From NCBI GenBank assembly GCA_034112085.1, contig JAWUWD010000107.1, positions 9,703-73,702 on the forward strand: a stretch of DNA of 64,000 bases, in the 5' to 3' direction. The notes beneath the pieces are model-generated. The model had not been told where the DNA came from and searched no databases. It saw only the letters and a list, made by a program, of their open reading frames with translations. A program made the translations under genes and the position numbers. The DNA comes from JAWUWD01 sp034112085. GTDB lineage: Bacteria; Bacteroidota; Bacteroidia; Cytophagales; Cyclobacteriaceae. Numbering within the stretch: the first letter of the stretch is position 1; every line of letters starts with the position of its first letter. Shown here piece by piece: positions 25,999-34,173 of the stretch.

Positions 25999-27195
25999 AT
26001 GAATACTCTTTCGGATCGAATTAACAATATGGCTGAATCAGCCACTCTTGCTATGGCTTCTAAAGCACGTGAATTTAAGTCACGAGGAATAGATGTAATT
26101 AGCTTGAGTCTTGGAGAACCTGATTTTGCTACTCCAAAACATATACAAGAAGGTGCTAAAGATGCTATTGACGAAGGAAAGTATTTTGCCTACCCTCCTG
26201 TTCCGGGATACCAAGACGTGAGAGAAGCAATTGCTGATAAATTCAATAAGGAAAACAACATCCCATATAAAGCTGAGAACATAGTTGTTTCGAATGGTGC
26301 TAAGCAATCCATCGCCAATGTTATGTATTCTTTGATTAATCCTGGAGATGAAGTTGTTGTATTCTCTCCATTCTGGGTTAGTTACTCTGCCTTGATTGAA
26401 TTGGCAGAAGGTAAACCAGTGTATATAGAAGGAAGTCTTGAAAATGATTTCAAAGCAACCGCTGAACAACTAAGAGCGGCTATTACACCAAAAACAAAAG
26501 CTATTATCTACTCTTCTCCGTGTAATCCGACTGGATCAGTATTCTTGAAAGAGGAATTAGAAGCTATTGCCAAAGTTGTTCTTGAGCATGACCATATCAT
26601 TGTGATAGCAGATGAGATATATGAACACATCAACTATACTGGCCAGCATCAGAGTATGGCGGCTATTGATGGCATGTTTGACAGAACTATCACAATCAAT
26701 GGTGTCGCCAAAGGGTTTGCCATGACTGGTTGGCGTGTTGGCTACATAGGCGCTCCTCTTTGGATAGCCAAAGGCTGCACTAAAATACAAGGACAAATCA
26801 CTTCTGCCAACTGTTCTATTGCGCAAAGGGCAACTTTAACAGCACTTACAAGTGATTTGGGCCCCACTAAAGAAATGGCTGAAGCATATCTCCGAAGAAG
26901 AAATATGGTCTATGATCTGCTGAAAGAGATCCCTGGTGTAAACGTAAACTTGCCAGAAGGTGCTTTTTACTTTTTTCCTGATATTAGTGAGTACTTTGGC
27001 AAGTCAAATGGAGAGGCAGCTATCAACAACGCATCTGATCTGTGCATTTACTTGTTGGAAAATGCACATGTATCGCTCGTGACTGGCGAAGCATTTGGTG
27101 CACCAAAATGTATCCGTATATCTTATGCAGCCTCTGATGAACACTTGATCGAAGCCATGGATCGAATCAAAAAGACATTGGCCCAGTTGAGCTAG
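25999..27195 (+). CDS. Pyridoxal-phosphate aminotransferase, class I (aspartate aminotransferase type)
   Basis: 398 residues, full length. It has the fold-type I features of the AspC/PatA branch: SLGEPDFATPKHI near residue 37, SNGAKQS for the cofactor phosphate, SPCNPTGSV, ADEIYEHI, and the Schiff-base lysine in NGVAKGFAMTGWRVGY. The substrate-carboxylate arginine is in KCIRISYAAS. It transfers the amino group between aspartate and 2-oxoglutarate or a similar pair. It heads an operon with the heptose-kinase-like gene (2-base gap) and the GDPD-like gene. Confidence 0.93.
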   Translation: MNTLSDRINNMAESATLAMASKAREFKSRGIDVISLSLGEPDFATPKHIQEGAKDAIDEGKYFAYPPVPGYQDVREAIADKFNKENNIPYKAENIVVSNGAKQSIANVMYSLINPGDEVVVFSPFWVSYSALIELAEGKPVYIEGSLENDFKATAEQLRAAITPKTKAIIYSSPCNPTGSVFLKEELEAIAKVVLEHDHIIVIADEIYEHINYTGQHQSMAAIDGMFDRTITINGVAKGFAMTGWRVGYIGAPLWIAKGCTKIQGQITSANCSIAQRATLTALTSDLGPTKEMAEAYLRRRNMVYDLLKEIPGVNVNLPEGAFYFFPDISEYFGKSNGEAAINNASDLCIYLLENAHVSLVTGEAFGAPKCIRISYAASDEHLIEAMDRIKKTLAQLS

Positions 27196-27197
27196 AC

Positions 27198-28187
27198 ATG
27201 AATAATTCCTCTATAGAAAACATATTCAACAATTTCAATGATCTAAATGTTTTGATCATTGGAGATGTAATGGTGGATGCGTATATCTGGGGGAAAGTAG
27301 AGCGAATGTCTCCAGAGGCTCCGGTGCCTGTAGTAAGTGTTTCAAAGAAAGATTTTCGCCTTGGAGGTGCTGCCAATGTTGCACTCAATATCAAGGAAAT
27401 GGGTGCCAATCCCATCTTATGTTCAGTTGTAGGACAAGATCATGATGGAAGAAAGTTAGCGACTAGACTGCAAGAAAGGAACATCACAGATGAAGGCATC
27501 TACAAAAGTGAAAGTCGACCTACTACGGTAAAGACCCGTGTAATCTCTGATGACAAACATATTGTCAGAATTGACGAGGAATCTACTGACATTATTAATG
27601 ATCTGGAAAAAGAAGGATTGCTTAAAAACATCAAAGCACTCTTGCCTCAGTGTCAAGTAGTGATTTTTGAAGACTATGACAAGGGGTGTATTACTCCTGA
27701 AGTGATCCAATTCACAGTTGATCTTGCCAAAAAGCATAACATCCCAACAGTGGTTGATCCTAAAAAGCGAAATTTCTTAGATTATAAGGAAGTATCTCTA
27801 TTCAAACCGAATCTCAAAGAACTAAAAGAAGGGTTAGATATTGATTTTGATGTGACTGACCAATCTGAATTAGAAAGCGCGGTCAGACTACTTTCAGATG
27901 CTCTACGCTGTAAGAGTGCCTTTATCACATTATCCGAGCATGGTGTATATATCACTGAGCAAAGTAGTCATGACCATATTCCAGCTCATAAGCGTAACAT
28001 CGTGGATGTATCAGGTGCTGGTGATACAGTCATTAGTATTTCGGCATTATCTGTGGCCATTGGATTATCGCCATATATGGTAGCTGCCTTATCCAATTTA
28101 GCTGGTGGACTTGTTTGTGAGCACGTAGGTGTAGTAACTATAGACAAAAAGCAGTTACTGAAAGAGGCCATTGATAAACTTAGTTGA
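27198..28187 (+). CDS. PfkB-family sugar kinase, D-beta-D-heptose-7-phosphate 1-kinase type (RfaE domain I)
   Basis: 329 residues. The start LNVLIIGDVMVDAYIWGK, then LGGAANVALNIKEMG and the C-terminal ATP-site VDVSGAGDTVISI match the N-terminal domain of HldE/RfaE. The nucleotidyltransferase domain of bifunctional HldE is absent, so this is the split kinase form that phosphorylates D-glycero-D-manno-heptose 7-phosphate at C1 for LPS core or S-layer glycans. The gene begins 2 bases after the aminotransferase stop and overlaps the following gene by 4 bases. The matching heptose isomerase and cytidylyltransferase are not in the window. Confidence 0.88.
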   Translation: MNNSSIENIFNNFNDLNVLIIGDVMVDAYIWGKVERMSPEAPVPVVSVSKKDFRLGGAANVALNIKEMGANPILCSVVGQDHDGRKLATRLQERNITDEGIYKSESRPTTVKTRVISDDKHIVRIDEESTDIINDLEKEGLLKNIKALLPQCQVVIFEDYDKGCITPEVIQFTVDLAKKHNIPTVVDPKKRNFLDYKEVSLFKPNLKELKEGLDIDFDVTDQSELESAVRLLSDALRCKSAFITLSEHGVYITEQSSHDHIPAHKRNIVDVSGAGDTVISISALSVAIGLSPYMVAALSNLAGGLVCEHVGVVTIDKKQLLKEAIDKLS

Positions 28188-28879
28188 TGATGCGATTCAT
28201 TCTAGTCATTTCACTTAGCCTCACCTTATCACAATTAGCCTTTTCACAGGTCTTTCAAGTTCAAGCTAAACCTAAAAGACCCACGCCAGAGACTATCACC
28301 AAAATGATGGATTTGGGGGTACATGCTATTCACTTAGAAGTGATCATGAATGAGAAAGATCAGCTAGTAATTGATTCTGGGGAACTATTGAGCGATGTGC
28401 TAAAGGCAATGGAATGGCACACCAAAAGCTATACAAGATATGAAATCAAGTATGTCATAGAACTGAAACACTCACCTAACTACTTACAAGAGTCTATTGC
28501 CGTTCACGATCTATTGGATGCCTACATTCCTTTGTCACGAATTACAATTCAATCAGAAAATTTCAAAGTCTTAAAATTCTGGAATAAAAAGTACCCAAAA
28601 ATTCAACTCGCTGCTCTTATTAACAATGAGAAATCAATAGACACCAATTTGGCCAATTTGGGATTTAAACCAAATATTTATAGCAGCGATCATAAATCTC
28701 TCTCAAAAAATAAAGTAGCAAATCTACACAGGAGAGAAATTAAGGTAATTCCATGGACAGTCAATGACACAACTTCTATGAATCTAGTTATTGGATGGAC
28801 TGTTGATGGAATCGTGACTGAGGCACCAGATCAATCCCTACTTTTAGGGGTAAATCAAAAAGTGAAAGACGGTAATTAA
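28184..28879 (+). CDS. Secreted glycerophosphodiester phosphodiesterase-like protein, catalytic residues degenerate
   Basis: 231 residues with a cleavable signal (about 1-21, ending AFSQ). The rest follows the GDPD TIM-barrel pattern: DLGVHAIHLEVIMNEKDQLV corresponds to the strand that normally carries GxxxxExD, and IPWTVNDTTSMNLVIGWTVD followed by GIVTEAPD is the standard C-terminal segment. The N-terminal HRG and the HD pair are missing, and the ExD motif is reduced to HLEV. It is therefore probably not a normal metal-dependent GDPD: either inactive, binding, or changed in function. It overlaps the kinase gene by 4 bases. Confidence 0.72.
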   Translation: MMMRFILVISLSLTLSQLAFSQVFQVQAKPKRPTPETITKMMDLGVHAIHLEVIMNEKDQLVIDSGELLSDVLKAMEWHTKSYTRYEIKYVIELKHSPNYLQESIAVHDLLDAYIPLSRITIQSENFKVLKFWNKKYPKIQLAALINNEKSIDTNLANLGFKPNIYSSDHKSLSKNKVANLHRREIKVIPWTVNDTTSMNLVIGWTVDGIVTEAPDQSLLLGVNQKVKDGN

Positions 28880-28883
28880 ATAT

Positions 28884-29267
28884 TTATTGATCTGAGTGTA
28901 AACCGATTCGATTTCCCTCTGTGTCCATAAATTGAGCTACAAATCCAAACTCACCAATATCCATTTTCGGGAATACAATTTGTCCACCATTTGCTTCCAC
29001 CCTACCTGCCTCGATGGCTACATCATGACATTGAAAATAAATAGTAGTGCCATCTGCGCTAGGCTTGGCTTCATCAGCTAACAACAAAGCCCCTCCAGTT
29101 CCTGATTTTTCAGGATTCATATCAAACATTGCCATCTTTGTTGGCCCCATGTCTAAATCTTGAAATTCTGTTTCTAATACAGCACCATAAAAATTCTTCG
29201 CGCGATCCAAATCTATTACCGCGATTTCGAACCAATTGACGGGGTTATTTTTAGCTTCCATTATCAT
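28884..29267 (-). CDS. VOC-family protein (glyoxalase/bleomycin-resistance fold)
   Basis: 127 residues (125 if the second ATG, 29261, is used). Paired beta-alpha-beta-beta-beta modules can be seen, with WFEIAVIDLDRAKNFYGAV in the first and TIYFQCHDVAIEAGRVEANG in the second. The end FMDTEGNRIGLHS is typical of the PhnB/YaeR-type branch and supplies a possible metal ligand. Substrates of this branch are mostly unknown. It is transcribed alone and convergent with the GDPD-like gene. Confidence 0.85.
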   Translation of the reverse strand: MIMEAKNNPVNWFEIAVIDLDRAKNFYGAVLETEFQDLDMGPTKMAMFDMNPEKSGTGGALLLADEAKPSADGTTIYFQCHDVAIEAGRVEANGGQIVFPKMDIGEFGFVAQFMDTEGNRIGLHSDQ

Positions 29268-29373
29268 TTGAGTTTTAGTGAAACATTATACTATACTAAA
29301 TATACATAAATCATTGATTTAGAGTATTGTATAAATCCGACATGTTCAAGCATCATTTATGACATGCGTTAAG

Positions 29374-29406
29374 ATTAAAGAGGTTACTTAGAGCAACCTC
29401 TTTAAT
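29374..29406. repeat. 12-bp inverted repeat upstream of the adenosine-kinase-like gene
   Basis: Perfect 12-bp arms (29374-29385 and 29395-29406) with a 9-base loop, in the divergent spacer between the VOC and kinase genes. No transcript ends here, so it is more likely an operator, or the structured start of a leader, than a terminator. Confidence 0.5.
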
Positions 29407-29414
29407 AAACTTTC

Positions 29415-29422
29415 TATTTTTG
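29415..29422 (+). promoter_or_regulatory. Putative -7 element of the adenosine-kinase-like gene
   Basis: TATTTTTG matches TAnnTTTG and is 26 bases before the ATG. The inverted repeat at 29374-29406 ends 8 bases upstream and covers the -33 area. Confidence 0.45.
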
Positions 29423-29448
29423 CACTAACATATCAAACAGAAAAGAAA

Positions 29449-30444
29449 ATGTCTAAAAAATATAATGTATACGGTATCGGAAATGCTTTGGTAGATATCG
29501 TTACCGAAGTCGATGATCAATTTCTTGCTAAAAATGAGATCGAAAAAGGTTTAATGACTTTGATTGAAGAGGATCGTCAAACAGAACTTTATCATGCTAT
29601 TGAAAATCGAGACAGCAATATGCAGTGTGGTGGATCTGCTGCCAATACGATGATAGGTGTAAGTCAATTTGGAGGAAATAGCTATTACTCTTGCAAGGTG
29701 TCTGACGATGCTCTTGGCAACTTTTACATGAGTGACATGAATAAAAACGGTGTGGATAGCAACCTAGATGCTAGTACACTTCCAAACGGAATCACCGGTA
29801 AATGCCTCGTAATGACTACGCCTGATGCCGGCCGTACAATGAATACATTCTTGGGAATCACAGCGACTTATTCTAGAGACCAGATCAGCGAAGAGATCAT
29901 CAAGCAATCAGAATACGTGTATATCGAAGGGTACTTGGTGACTTCAGATAACGGGCTAGATGCAATGAAATATGCTAAAGGACTCGCTGAGAAAAATGGT
30001 ATTCAAGTAGCACTTACTTTCTCAGATCCAAGTATGGTGAAATACTTCAAAGATCAAATGCATGAGGTCGTTGGCTCTGGAGTTGACTTACTGTTTTGCA
30101 ATGAAGAAGAAGCAATGTTATTTACTGATACGGACAACATTTCTGATGCTAGAGAAGCTTTGAAAAAATATGCTAAGAAATTTGCCATCACACAAGGGTC
30201 GAATGGTGCCATGATATTTGATGGTGACACTTTCGTAGATATCGAACCTTATAAAGTAGAGGCCATCGACACAAATGGAGCAGGTGATTTATTTGCAGGA
30301 GCATTCATGTATGGTATCACTAATGGTCGAAGTTATGCTGAGTCTGGCAAATTAGCTAGTCTTGCTTCTTCTAAAGTTGTTACAAAGTATGGCCCAAGAT
30401 TAGACTTGGCTCAGGCGCAAGAAGTCTTGAAACAATTGATATAA
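29449..30444 (+). CDS. PfkB-family kinase, adenosine-kinase-like
   Basis: 331 residues. GIGNALVDIV at the start, QCGGSAANTMIG (substrate lid and glycine pair), and AIDTNGAGDLFAGAFMYG with the catalytic aspartate place it in the ribokinase/PfkB family. The closest branch by eye is the bacterial adenosine kinase-like group common in Bacteroidota. It would phosphorylate a nucleoside or sugar with ATP. The gene stands alone. The specific substrate (adenosine, ribose or another) is uncertain. Confidence 0.87.
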   Translation: MSKKYNVYGIGNALVDIVTEVDDQFLAKNEIEKGLMTLIEEDRQTELYHAIENRDSNMQCGGSAANTMIGVSQFGGNSYYSCKVSDDALGNFYMSDMNKNGVDSNLDASTLPNGITGKCLVMTTPDAGRTMNTFLGITATYSRDQISEEIIKQSEYVYIEGYLVTSDNGLDAMKYAKGLAEKNGIQVALTFSDPSMVKYFKDQMHEVVGSGVDLLFCNEEEAMLFTDTDNISDAREALKKYAKKFAITQGSNGAMIFDGDTFVDIEPYKVEAIDTNGAGDLFAGAFMYGITNGRSYAESGKLASLASSKVVTKYGPRLDLAQAQEVLKQLI

Positions 30445-30485
30445 CTGTCAATGAATGATAATTCGCTATTATCATAAACTTAGCT

Positions 30486-30596
30486 TATCTTTGTAATTAT
30501 TCTGCGCGGCTACATCACCGTATGGAACAAAATCAAGGATAATTTTGTTGATATATAGCAATAAAATTATATAATCAATAAAGCAAAAATTAATAC
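30486..30596 (+). promoter_or_regulatory. Promoter -7 box and long leader of the cold-shock gene
   Basis: TATCTTTG (30486-30493) fits TAnnTTTG, with a TTCG 20 bases upstream (30462-30465). It leaves a leader of roughly 95 bases before the ATG at 30597. Long structured leaders are usual for cold-shock mRNAs, where they act as temperature-dependent elements; that role is an inference here. Confidence 0.4.
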
Positions 30597-31208
30597 ATGG
30601 GCAGATCGCAGGAAACATTCAACAAGAAAGACGTAAGGACCAAGAAGGAGAAGAAGAGAAAAGAAAAATTTGCTAGGAAATTAGCAAAGAAAGAGAATGA
30701 GAAAAAAGGTGACTTGGAAGATATGATCATGTATCTTGATGAGAATGGTAACTTCTCTGACACTCCTCCAGATCCAACCAAGAAGAAAAAGGAAATTGAT
30801 ATAGAAAGTATTGCGGTCAGCATTCCAAGAATGGAAAATGTAGAAATCGATCCAATTAGAAAAGGAGTGGTGACATTCTTTAATGACTCGAAAGGTTTTG
30901 GATTCATTAAAGATTCTGAAACTCAAGAAAGTGTATTTGTTCACATCAATAATGTAATTGATGAGATCAAAGAGAATAACATGGTCAACTATGAAGTAGA
31001 GATGGGTATGAAAGGCCCGACTGCTACGAATGTGAAGATCTACAAAGAACCTATCAAGCCTCCCACACCGGCTCCAGTAGCTCCAGATGCTGATACTCCA
31101 GATGCTGACGCTACTGCTGTGACTGATGAGAAGAAAGAATCAGATAAAGAGCCTAAAAAGGATTCTGAGGAAGAGTCAGTCAAAAAGACTGACGAAAAAC
31201 CTGAATAG
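30597..31208 (+). CDS. Cold-shock domain protein with charged N- and C-terminal extensions
   Basis: 203 residues. A basic N-terminus (about 10-38, Lys/Arg-rich and likely RNA-binding) precedes the cold-shock domain (about 88-153), with RNP1 as KGFGFI and RNP2 as VFVHI. An Ala/Pro and Asp/Glu/Lys-rich disordered tail ends the protein. It is much longer than the typical 65-70 residue Csp. It should bind single-stranded RNA and melt structure. It converges on the RNA helicase rhlE across a 67-base spacer, and both fit an RNA-remodelling role. Confidence 0.92.
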   Translation: MGRSQETFNKKDVRTKKEKKRKEKFARKLAKKENEKKGDLEDMIMYLDENGNFSDTPPDPTKKKKEIDIESIAVSIPRMENVEIDPIRKGVVTFFNDSKGFGFIKDSETQESVFVHINNVIDEIKENNMVNYEVEMGMKGPTATNVKIYKEPIKPPTPAPVAPDADTPDADATAVTDEKKESDKEPKKDSEEESVKKTDEKPE

Positions 31209-31211
31209 ATC

Positions 31212-31272
31212 ATAAAATAGCCCATAAAAAAAGGAAGCTCATTGAGCTTCCTTTTTTTATGGGCTATTTTAT
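31212..31272. terminator. Very long palindromic bidirectional terminator (csp / rhlE)
   Basis: Two perfect 30-bp arms (31212-31241 and 31243-31272) around a single central base, including an A7/T7 pair. It fills nearly the whole 67-base gap between the two convergent stop codons and ends transcripts from both sides. Confidence 0.85.
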
Positions 31273-31275
31273 CAA

Positions 31276-32511
31276 TTAATCTCTTCTCGGCCGCTTGCTG
31301 AAATCTTTCTTCTTTCCAGAAGATTTAGGTTTTCTATAGTGCCCTTTTCTTTCGTCAGGATCGCTTTTAGGAGCATTGGCGCTAGGCTCAAACCCTTCAA
31401 TAACTCCACTAGGTAATTTCTCGCCCAATAGCTTTTCTATCCCACGCACGAACTCTGTCTCGTCATGACTTACCAAAGATATTGCCTCTCCACTTGCTCC
31501 TGCTCTACCTGTTCGTCCGATTCTATGCACATAATCTTCAGGTACATTTGGCAACTCAAAATTGACAACATGAGGTAATAGCGGAATGTCTAATCCACGC
31601 GCTGCTATATCTGTAGCTACCAATACCCTAACAGTACCTTTCTTAAATCCATCAAGTGCTTTAGTTCTGGCATTCTGGCTTTTATTACCATGTATTGCAG
31701 ATGCGCTGATACTATTTTTAGCCAACTTTTCACTGAGTCGATTAGCACCATGCTTTGTTCTTGTAAATATGAGGACTTGTTGCCAATCACCTTCACTGAT
31801 CAACTTAATCAATAAATCAGTTTTTCTGGTTTTGTCTACTTTGTATACCCGTTGTTCGATCTTTTCTACCGTTGTATTTTCAGGAGTTGCTTCTACCGAT
31901 ACTGGATTGTTCAAAATGCCTTTGGCGAGTGCGCGAATCTCCTTAGAGAAAGTAGCTGAAAAAAGCAGGTTTTGGCGCTTAGCAGGCATCAAGGCAATAA
32001 CCTTTTTGATATCCCTTAAGAAACCCATATCAAGCATTCGGTCTGCTTCATCTAACACCAAAATCTCTACTTGGTCTAAATGGAGAAGACCTTGATTCTG
32101 TAAATCAAGTAATCTACCAGGAGTGGCGATTAATACATCTACTCCATTTCTCAAGGCTCTTACTTGAGGGTTTTGATTGACCCCTCCAAATATCACTGTG
32201 GAATTTAAGTGCAGGAACTCACTATATGAAACTACATTTTCTGAGACTTGTGCAGCAAGTTCTCTTGTAGGTGTCAATATCAACGCACGAATTGGTCGCC
32301 TTTTAAGTTGTTTGGTTTCTGATAATATTTGTAATAGCGGCAAGGTAAATCCTGCCGTCTTCCCAGTCCCTGTTTGTGCAGATGCAAGAATATCTTTCCC
32401 CTCCAATATTACAGGTATCGCTTTTTGCTGAATTGGTGAAGGCTCAGTATAACCTTGTTTGTTGACCGCGTGTAGTAACGCTTCGGACAACCCTAATGAT
32501 TTGAATGACAT
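31276..32511 (-). CDS. rhlE: DEAD-box ATP-dependent RNA helicase, RhlE type
   Basis: 411 residues. All helicase motifs are present: Q-motif PSPIQQKAIP, motif I ASAQTGTGKT, PTRELA, DEAD in VLDEADRMLDMGF, SATF, and motif VI HRIGRTGRAG. The C-terminal tail (about 375-411) is basic and ends KKKDFSKRPRRD, as in RhlE proteins. It unwinds short RNA duplexes in ribosome assembly and RNA decay, often in response to cold. A TACCTTTG box on the minus strand (32567-32574) is the likely promoter. Confidence 0.94.
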   Translation of the reverse strand: MSFKSLGLSEALLHAVNKQGYTEPSPIQQKAIPVILEGKDILASAQTGTGKTAGFTLPLLQILSETKQLKRRPIRALILTPTRELAAQVSENVVSYSEFLHLNSTVIFGGVNQNPQVRALRNGVDVLIATPGRLLDLQNQGLLHLDQVEILVLDEADRMLDMGFLRDIKKVIALMPAKRQNLLFSATFSKEIRALAKGILNNPVSVEATPENTTVEKIEQRVYKVDKTRKTDLLIKLISEGDWQQVLIFTRTKHGANRLSEKLAKNSISASAIHGNKSQNARTKALDGFKKGTVRVLVATDIAARGLDIPLLPHVVNFELPNVPEDYVHRIGRTGRAGASGEAISLVSHDETEFVRGIEKLLGEKLPSGVIEGFEPSANAPKSDPDERKGHYRKPKSSGKKKDFSKRPRRD

Positions 32512-32566
32512 ATAAATTGTTTATAGAAACGACAATTTATTAGTAGTGCCATTCCTTGTTGAGCTG

Positions 32567-32574
32567 CAAAGGTA
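32567..32574 (-). promoter_or_regulatory. Putative -7 element of rhlE
   Basis: Read on the minus strand this is TACCTTTG, a match to TAnnTTTG, 55 bases before the ATG. No clear -33 box is seen. Confidence 0.4.
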
Positions 32575-32701
32575 CGTTGAATTTTCACCATCCAGTACTC
32601 TTTACCTAAGGAACTTGTAATCGACATTTCACAGAAGTGGATTCAATAAATTAATTATTCATATATTGAATCCAAATAATTACATCAATTAGAAAAAGAC
32701 T

Positions 32702-34147
32702 ATGAAACACCTATCCATATTGGTTTGCTATTTACTAGCATTCACTGCGTTTGGTCAAAAAAATACTATCAAAAAAAACAAGCAAAGTATTGTGAAATCT
32801 ATTGAGAGTCATCAGAAAGAAATGATTGCTCTTAGTGATGATATCTGGGCGCTGGCTGAAACAGCATTCGAAGAAAATAAATCAGCCAAGTTACTTGCTG
32901 ATTATGCAGAACAGCAAGGCTTCACTGTAGAACGAGGAGTTGCTGGTATGCCGACTGCCTTCGTAGCAACTTACGGATCTGGTAAGCCTGTAATAAGTGT
33001 ATTGGGAGAATTTGACGCACTTCCAGGTATTTCTCAAAAAGCACAGCCGACCAAAGCTACCCTGAATGAAGGTGCAGCAGGACATGGATGTGGTCACAAC
33101 CTCTTTGGAGTTGGAAGTTTAGGAGCAGCCATCGCAGTTAAGGAACTCATTGAAAGTGGCAAGATAAAAGGCACAATAAAGTTCTTTGGAACCCCGAGTG
33201 AAGAAAAATATTTTGGAAAAATATGGATGGTGAGAGCCGGGCTCTGGGATGATGTAGATGTCAACATCAGCTGGCACCCCTCAGCAGAAACTGAGGCTGA
33301 TGTACAAAGTTCTTTGGCGCTCATAGATTTCAAAGTTGAGTTTTTTGGGCAGGCTGCTCATGCATCTGCTGATCCGTGGAATGGGCGAAGCGCGTCAGAT
33401 GCCTTAGAGATATATACAAATGGTATCAACTACTACCGAGAACATGTGAAACCAACGGTGAGAATGCACTATCATATTCAAGATGGTGGACAAGTAGTCA
33501 ATGTAGTTCCTGATTATTCCAGACTTTGGATGAGGGTACGAGATACAAAACGATCAGGTATGATGCCAGTTTATGACCGTGTGGTCAAAATGGCTGAAGG
33601 TGCTGCTATTATGGCGAATGTTGATTATAAAGTATCATTGATATCGGGTATATATGAGGTGCTAGTTAACCGTGAAGGAGGAGCTATCATGCAGTCAAAT
33701 TTAGAATTGCTAGGACCGATCAAGTATACTGATAGTGAAATCACTTTTGGAAAAAAAATACAAGAAGTGACTGGAAAAGAACAGATAGGAATGGATAGTG
33801 AAATCAAACCATTACTGGCAACTAAAGAACATCCTGGAGGTGGATCGACAGATGTAGGTGATGTAAGCTGGAATGTTGCGAACATCAACCTAGGTGTAAC
33901 AACAGCTCCGAAAGACACTCCATGGCATTCTTGGGCAGTTGTAGCCTGTGGTGGAATGAGTATTGGTCATAAAGGAATGGTATATGCCGCCAAGGCAATG
34001 GCAATGACCATGACTGACTTATTTGAAAATCCAAAAATGGTGGAAAAAGTAAAGGCTGAGTACAAAGAACGCAAAGGTGACGAAGTCTATGAAGCCATCA
34101 TACCTGATGGACCTCCACCAATTCCAAGTAATGCTAAGAAGGACTAA
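32702..34147 (+). CDS. Exported M20-family amidohydrolase (AbgB-like)
   Basis: 481 residues with a signal peptide (about 1-19, ending AFGQ). The M20 dinuclear zinc peptidase signatures are visible: VLGEFDALPG, the metal motif GHGCGHNLFG, GTPSEEKYFGK with the catalytic glutamate pair, and GGSTDVGDVSW late in the sequence. The closest branch is aminobenzoyl-glutamate hydrolase subunit B-like, which splits N-acyl or peptidic amide bonds. It leads a tightly spaced run with the DUF2891 lipoprotein, an NRAMP-like transporter and pxpABC, so its product could be an N-acyl or pyroglutamyl compound. That substrate is speculative. Confidence 0.9.
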   Translation: MKHLSILVCYLLAFTAFGQKNTIKKNKQSIVKSIESHQKEMIALSDDIWALAETAFEENKSAKLLADYAEQQGFTVERGVAGMPTAFVATYGSGKPVISVLGEFDALPGISQKAQPTKATLNEGAAGHGCGHNLFGVGSLGAAIAVKELIESGKIKGTIKFFGTPSEEKYFGKIWMVRAGLWDDVDVNISWHPSAETEADVQSSLALIDFKVEFFGQAAHASADPWNGRSASDALEIYTNGINYYREHVKPTVRMHYHIQDGGQVVNVVPDYSRLWMRVRDTKRSGMMPVYDRVVKMAEGAAIMANVDYKVSLISGIYEVLVNREGGAIMQSNLELLGPIKYTDSEITFGKKIQEVTGKEQIGMDSEIKPLLATKEHPGGGSTDVGDVSWNVANINLGVTTAPKDTPWHSWAVVACGGMSIGHKGMVYAAKAMAMTMTDLFENPKMVEKVKAEYKERKGDEVYEAIIPDGPPPIPSNAKKD

Positions 34148-34173
34148 TTCACAATTTCATAAAATTATTACTC

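Noticed and set aside
30590..30944. Minus-strand frames opposite the cold-shock gene
   Set aside because: Phe/Ser/Leu-rich shadows of a Lys/Glu-rich coding region; no start signals.
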